From positions 1-9,222 of the forward strand of contig JAEDGN010000080.1 of assembly GCA_016297495.1 (NCBI GenBank): a stretch of DNA of 9,222 nt, read 5' to 3'. Shown here piece by piece: positions 5,520 to 9,222 of this stretch. Positions within the stretch are counted from its first letter, which is position 1, and each line of letters starts with the position of its first letter. The DNA is from Coprococcus sp. Its GTDB lineage: Bacteria; Bacillota; Clostridia; Lachnospirales; Lachnospiraceae. Under the pieces are notes generated by a model. The model saw only the letters and a list, made by a program, of their open reading frames with translations. It was not told where the DNA came from and did not search any database. The position numbers and the translations under genes were made by a program.

Positions 5520-7268
5520 TTATTCAACCGGTTGGATGTTATCAATTTTTGGTTCGATGAGGAGTGAATAGTTGGTGTGGTAGATGACGAAGCCCGGTTT
5601 TCCGCCGGGAGTCTTTTTCACCTGCTTTTTCTGAATATAATCGATTTCAACCTTTTCTGCACTGCGCCCCTTGGAATAATAGGCGGCCAGTCGTCCGGCT
5701 TCCTCGAAGGTACGGTCAGGCAGTTCCTTTCCCTCGGTTTTGACAATGACGTGAGAACCCGGTATACCTTTGGCATGGAACCACCAGTCATTGCCGGAGG
5801 CAATTTTAAAGGTCAGTTCTTCATTCTGGAAGTTGTTTTTTCCCACATACATATGAAATCCGTCAGAAGAGATGTAATGAAAGGGTTTGCTGTTGATGCG
5901 CACCTTTTTATTGCCTTTTTTGCCGGAAAAATGACGCTTGATATAGCCGTACTGAATCAGTTCTTCTTTTACCTGAACCAGATCATCTTCTGATACAGCA
6001 ATATCCAGGGACGTGCTGATGGAATCCAGATGTTCCAGTTCATCTCTGGTCTCCTGAATCTGTATGGAAAGAGCGTCAAAGGTTCGTTTCAGTTTATTAT
6101 ATCGTTCAAAATATTTCACAGAGTTCTCGTGGGGGGTCAGCTGGGGATTCAGAGGCACGTGAATCTCCTCATTGGTATAATAATTGATACAGTCCAGGAC
6201 TTTGGAACCCGGTTCCAGACTGTACCCATAGGTGTTGATCATTTCCCCATAAATTCTGTATTTATCCTTCTTTTCCGTGTCCTTTAACTGGCGTTCCTGA
6301 AGGGCATACTTTTTGCGGCAGCGGTCAAGGGCCGTTGTCACGATACGGCGCAGATCTGATGAACGCTGGCGGATACGGGTGGCAGCATTGCGGGCAGCAT
6401 AATAGTACTGCAGGACATCGGATATACTGTCAAAGATCTCCTCCTGCAGTTCGCCATAGCAGGTCAGCTGTGTAGAAGAAAACTCCACCGGTGTGCTTTC
6501 GTCGGAGACGATATTTGGCAGATAGCGGCGTTCACGGATATCCTCGGTCAGTCGTTCAAAGGTCTTATACAGGTGCAGCTGTTCCAGTTCGGATAAAGCC
6601 TTTGTGCTGATACCTGAATCGATAGAGGCGCGGAAACAGATTTCCTCTGCAATGAGGGGACTGATACCTGTAATCGTGGAATAAATTGCTTTACTTACGG
6701 AAAGAGGCTGAGACAGCACCTGCGTCAGGAAAGTTACCTGATCCACATCAAGGGGATTAAGCTTGTGCTGTGTCTCGGCAATAAAGTAGGCTCGGCCCGG
6801 CAGTACCTCCCGCACGGAGCTGACATTGGCGGAAATATGCTTGATGCTGTCAATAATGGTCATATCGGGCTGACAGAAAATAATATTGCTGTGTTTGCCC
6901 ATAAGCTCCACAATGAGGATCTTCTCGCAGATATCGCCCATCTCATTGAGGTGTTCAATGTGAAAATGTATGATCCGTTCCAGACCGGGCTGGGTGACTG
7001 AAAGAATCTTACCGCCATTCAGATGCTTACGAAGCAGCATGCAGAAATTGGGTGCTGTCGTCGGATTGGCCGGTGATTCTGTTGTAAGATAGATCAGCGG
7101 CAGGGATGCACTGGCTGAGATCAGCAGTTTATAATTTGTACGATTATTCTTGATGCCGAGAATCAGGGCATCCGGTTCCGGCTGATAAATTTTATTGATA
7201 CGTCCGCCTGTCAGGGCTTCTGAAAGTTCATTTACGATATTTGAAATAACAAGTCCGTCTAAAGCCAT
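5520..7268 (-). CDS. rqcH: RqcH/Rqc2 NFACT ribosome quality control protein
   Basis: This 582-residue NFACT protein is homologous to B. subtilis RqcH and was long annotated as fibronectin-binding protein FbpA. It binds obstructed 50S-peptidyl-tRNA complexes and recruits tRNA-Ala to add C-terminal alanine tails that mark the nascent chain for degradation. The NFACT-N domain starts at residue 1 (MALDGLVIS, GGRINKIYQP, NFCMLLRKHLNGG, VELMGKHSNIIF). A helix-hairpin-helix and long coiled-coil section fill the middle (about 250-440, rich in Arg, Glu, Lys and Leu). NFACT-R follows (about 450-560) with NDWWFHAKGIPGSHVIVK, Trp495 and Trp496. The catalytic-site pair that is Asp97-Arg98 in B. subtilis reads Glu97-Arg98 here. 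AAAAGGAG lies 8 nt before the ATG. It looks monocistronic, with its own promoter and an adjacent terminator. Cytoplasmic; no signal peptide or membrane segment. Confidence 0.95.
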   Translation of the reverse strand: MALDGLVISNIVNELSEALTGGRINKIYQPEPDALILGIKNNRTNYKLLISASASLPLIYLTTESPANPTTAPNFCMLLRKHLNGGKILSVTQPGLERIIHFHIEHLNEMGDICEKILIVELMGKHSNIIFCQPDMTIIDSIKHISANVSSVREVLPGRAYFIAETQHKLNPLDVDQVTFLTQVLSQPLSVSKAIYSTITGISPLIAEEICFRASIDSGISTKALSELEQLHLYKTFERLTEDIRERRYLPNIVSDESTPVEFSSTQLTCYGELQEEIFDSISDVLQYYYAARNAATRIRQRSSDLRRIVTTALDRCRKKYALQERQLKDTEKKDKYRIYGEMINTYGYSLEPGSKVLDCINYYTNEEIHVPLNPQLTPHENSVKYFERYNKLKRTFDALSIQIQETRDELEHLDSISTSLDIAVSEDDLVQVKEELIQYGYIKRHFSGKKGNKKVRINSKPFHYISSDGFHMYVGKNNFQNEELTFKIASGNDWWFHAKGIPGSHVIVKTEGKELPDRTFEEAGRLAAYYSKGRSAEKVEIDYIQKKQVKKTPGGKPGFVIYHTNYSLLIEPKIDNIQPVE

Positions 7269-7294
7269 AATAATTTCTCCTTTTACTGCCTTTC

Positions 7295-7323
7295 ATCATA
7301 ACATAATTAAAAGATGGAAACAA
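7295..7323 (-). promoter_or_regulatory. SigA-type promoter of rqcH
   Basis: On the minus strand, TTGTTT (7318-7323), a 17-nt spacer, then TATGAT (7295-7300). It lies 26 nt upstream of the rqcH start. Each box departs from consensus at one or two positions. Confidence 0.55.
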
Positions 7324-7570
7324 GGGCGAAGTAGAGGACGATGAGAGTATCAAAATGGGGAATCATATGAATTTAAAGTTGTAAATAACCGGAACATACG
7401 ATATATTTATATTTTAAGAGTAGAAAACAGAGAAAGTTTCTTAGTTAATCAGCTTAGTTTTAAAATGACATTATTTGGGATATGTGATAATATATAGTTA
7501 GTTTAAGGATTTAAAGTAATAAACAAACCGAGTGCATTTGCCGAAAAAAAGTAAAGAATGGAGAAAAGAA
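7324..7570. other. AT-rich divergent spacer upstream of the aromatic genes
   Basis: These roughly 250 nt carry no credible gene. The GTG at 7532 is in frame with the next gene but has no ribosome binding site. I looked for a T-box leader, because aromatic genes in Firmicutes sometimes have one, and found no GGTGG-type antiterminator sequence or terminator hairpin. The only small repeat is CTTAGTT at 7440-7446 and 7453-7459. Confidence 0.5.
7465..7493 (+). promoter_or_regulatory. Weak candidate promoter for the chorismate mutase-shikimate kinase and aroE pair
   Basis: ATGACA at 7465-7470 (one mismatch to TTGACA), 17 nt, then TAATAT at 7488-7493 (two mismatches). A GATAAT at 7486-7491 with a 15-nt spacer is the alternative. 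The surroundings are very AT-rich, so chance matches are likely. Confidence 0.3.
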
Positions 7571-8371
7571 ATGGAACAGTTGGAAATGTTAAGAGATGAT
7601 TTATCTCAGTGTGATGAAATTCTTCTCAGTACACTGCTGATGCGTAATCGCATTACGGAACAAATTACGGCTTATGAGGAGGCGAATCACCTGCCGATTT
7701 TACAGCCGGAGCAGGAAGAGAAGACTAAAAAATGGCTGATAAAAAGCCTTGAGAATAAAAGACATGCGCAGGAGGTTATGGATGTATTTAATACAGTCAT
7801 AACATGCAGCAAAAAGATTCAGGCAAGGAAGCTATTTGATTATAATATTGTTCTCATCGGTTTTATGGGGGCAGGAAAGTCGACAATCTCAAGCTATCTG
7901 AGTACACTATTTGCCATGGATGTTGTTGAGATGGATGAAGTTATTACTCGAAGAGAGGGAATGAGTATTTCAGATATCTTTGAGATTCATGGGGAACAGT
8001 ATTTTCGTGATGCTGAGACAAAGCTCCTCATTGAGATGCAGTCAAGGACCAATGTGGTCATTTCCTGTGGAGGCGGTACTCCGCTTAGAGAGTGTAATGT
8101 GGCTGAGATGAAGAAAAACGGCAGGGTTGTCCTTCTTACTGCACAACCGGAAACTATTTATGAGCGGGTGAAAGATGCTCATAATAGGCCTTTGATAGAG
8201 AATAACAAAAATGTTGATTTTATCGCCGATCTCATGGAAAAAAGGAGAGAAAAATATGAGGCGGCAGCGGATATTGTCATTACAACGGATGGTAAGAGTA
8301 CGCTTGAAATATGTGAAGAACTGGTCAGCCGTCTGCTGAATGAAACAGGAAAAGTCAAAGACATTGGCTGA
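7571..8371 (+). CDS. aroK: Chorismate mutase-like domain fused to shikimate kinase
   Basis: This 266-residue, two-domain protein has an AroQ-type chorismate mutase fold at about residues 1-88. It keeps Arg8, Arg25, Glu49, Ser80 and Gln84, the counterparts of E. coli Arg11, Arg28, Glu52, Ser84 and Gln88. Positions equal to Lys39, Asp48 and Arg51 are Glu36, Gln45 and Gln48. Shikimate kinase follows (about 92-262). Its P-loop is GFMGAGKST (97-105). Shikimate-binding residues are Asp122 (EMDEVI), Arg146 (GEQYFRDAE) and the GGGT loop (167-170). The lid is NRPLI with Arg206. The kinase looks fully active and phosphorylates shikimate at the 3-hydroxyl. The mutase domain may be impaired or regulatory. 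I chose ATG 7571 because GGAG at 7560-7563 lies 7 nt before it; the in-frame GTG at 7532 has no such site. aroE follows after 21 nt, a likely operon. Confidence 0.9.
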   Translation: MEQLEMLRDDLSQCDEILLSTLLMRNRITEQITAYEEANHLPILQPEQEEKTKKWLIKSLENKRHAQEVMDVFNTVITCSKKIQARKLFDYNIVLIGFMGAGKSTISSYLSTLFAMDVVEMDEVITRREGMSISDIFEIHGEQYFRDAETKLLIEMQSRTNVVISCGGGTPLRECNVAEMKKNGRVVLLTAQPETIYERVKDAHNRPLIENNKNVDFIADLMEKRREKYEAAADIVITTDGKSTLEICEELVSRLLNETGKVKDIG

Positions 8372-8392
8372 TGTAAATCAGGAGGGATTAAC

Positions 8393-9222
8393 GTGGAACA
8401 GAGGATTAAAGGGACAACAAAATTGTTGGCTTTGATAGGGAGCCCTGTAGGACATTCAGGTTCACCGGCAATGTACAATTTCAGCTTCAGTTATCATGGC
8501 CTGGATTATGCATATATGGCATTTGATATCAAAGAATATCAGGTACCTCAGGCCTTGGATGCCATACGTTTATTTAATTTAAGAGGATTCAATGTTACGA
8601 TGCCCTGCAAGAATGCGGTTGCAAAATATGTGGATGAGCTTTCTCCTGCTGCCAGGATCATTGGTGCCTGCAATACAGTAGTCAATGAAGATGGCAGACT
8701 GATAGGATATATGACAGATGGCAGTGGCTTTGTTCGTAATCTTAGAGAGAACGGCGTGGATGTAAAAGATAAAAATATCGTGATTATCGGTGCCGGTGGT
8801 GCGGCAACAGCCATCCAGGTAGAATGTGCCCTTGAAGGAGCATGTTCTATTTCGATCTTTAATCGCAGCCTTGAGAAGGCAGAAAAAACAGTTGAGAAGC
8901 TGAAGAAAGAGATATCAGGATGTAATGTGAAAGCCATATGTATTGACGATCAGAAGGCATTAAATGCAAGTATTTCGGATGCCGATATTCTGATCAATGC
9001 CACATCACTTGGGATGAAACCACATGAGGATACGACGCCTGTGAAGGATCCCAGTGTATTTCGACCGGATCTGGTTGTGGCGGATATTGTTTATAATCCC
9101 TTAGAAACGCGTATGATGAGAGAAGCCAGAGAAGCAGGCTGTAAAAAGGTAATAGGTGGTGAAGGAATGCTTCTGTGGCAGGGGGCAGTGGCCTATAAGC
9201 TGTATACCGGATTGGAGATGCC
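8393..9222 (+). CDS. aroE: Shikimate dehydrogenase, 3' end cut by window edge
   Basis: This NAD(P)H-dependent reductase converts 3-dehydroshikimate to shikimate, the substrate of the kinase encoded just upstream. It starts at GTG 8393 with AGGAGG at 8380-8385, and the frame is open to the right edge, giving 276 residues. Relatives are about 280-290 residues, so only a few are missing. The substrate-binding motif is SPVGHSGSPAMYN with Ser22 and Ser24. The catalytic lysine is Lys73 (GFNVTMPCK) and its partner Asp109 is in GYMTDGSGF. Most AroE proteins have Asn two residues before that Asp, where this one has Met107. The Rossmann motif is GAGGAATAI (133-141), followed by FNRS (156-159), compatible with NADP(H) binding. 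Near the C-terminus, GGEGMLLWQGA is the family's typical end region. A YdiB-like quinate/shikimate dehydrogenase is the alternative. Confidence 0.93.
   Translation, partial: MEQRIKGTTKLLALIGSPVGHSGSPAMYNFSFSYHGLDYAYMAFDIKEYQVPQALDAIRLFNLRGFNVTMPCKNAVAKYVDELSPAARIIGACNTVVNEDGRLIGYMTDGSGFVRNLRENGVDVKDKNIVIIGAGGAATAIQVECALEGACSISIFNRSLEKAEKTVEKLKKEISGCNVKAICIDDQKALNASISDADILINATSLGMKPHEDTTPVKDPSVFRPDLVVADIVYNPLETRMMREAREAGCKKVIGGEGMLLWQGAVAYKLYTGLEM

Noticed and set aside
5279..5567. Open frames of 66-70 codons on both strands in the glmM-rqcH spacer
   Set aside because: No ribosome binding sites, overlapping frames on opposite strands, and a 58-nt repeat period that shifts frame between units. 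These are repeat-derived, not genes.
7440..7459. Direct repeat CTTAGTT with 13-nt spacing as an operator
   Set aside because: Seven-base repeats are expected by chance in such AT-rich sequence, and no regulator gene is adjacent.
7324..7531. T-box or other riboswitch leader before the aromatic genes
   Set aside because: No GGTGG antiterminator motif, no terminator hairpin and no recognisable stem I elements; the stretch is simply AT-rich.
7532..7570. Upstream GTG start adding 13 residues to the chorismate mutase-shikimate kinase
   Set aside because: No ribosome binding site before GTG 7532, while ATG 7571 has GGAG at the right distance and begins just before the conserved mutase helix.

Overview
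The window reads as chromosomal DNA of an anaerobic, spore-forming Clostridia member, most likely Lachnospiraceae. This rests on four things: strong AGGAG-type ribosome binding sites throughout, a SigK sporulation sigma factor without a pro-sequence, a chorismate mutase-shikimate kinase fusion next to aroE, and RqcH, YqeG, EF-P and GlmM proteins that all look firmicute-like. No phage, transposase, tRNA, rRNA or CRISPR signal was seen. The placement is by pattern recognition, not by a database search.

Layout. (1) Positions 1-1736, plus strand: the 3' part of an O-methyltransferase (TrmR/YrrM type), closely followed by a U32 'peptidase' (TrhP/YrrO type). Together these are the predicted route to 5-hydroxyuridine and 5-methoxyuridine at tRNA position 34. 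(2) 1763-2383, minus strand: sigK, uninterrupted and without a pro-sequence, with a candidate SigK-type promoter upstream. (3) 2485-3610, plus: yqeG (HAD phosphatase), then efp with its own promoter overlapping the yqeG stop codon; a GC-rich hairpin terminator ends efp. (4) 3792-5150, plus: glmM, apparently monocistronic, behind a near-consensus promoter. (5) 5151-5519: a non-coding spacer between convergent genes, packed with repeats. It holds two long hairpins and a 58-nt tandem duplication, and is the least explained part of the window. (6) 5520-7268, minus: rqcH (NFACT, ribosome quality control). (7) 7269-7570: AT-rich divergent promoter region. (8) 7571-9222, plus: the chorismate mutase-shikimate kinase fusion and aroE, which is cut by the right edge.

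Functional themes. Translation is strongly represented: tRNA wobble modification, EF-P for polyproline stalls, and RqcH for stalled 50S subunits. The aromatic (shikimate) genes connect to the tRNA genes by metabolism, because TrhP-type hydroxylation is known to depend on prephenate, the product of chorismate mutase. However, the chorismate mutase domain here seems to have lost key active-site residues. Most of the window is ordinary core genome. The best leads are the repeat-rich spacer, the degenerate chorismate mutase domain and the candidate sporulation promoter of sigK.
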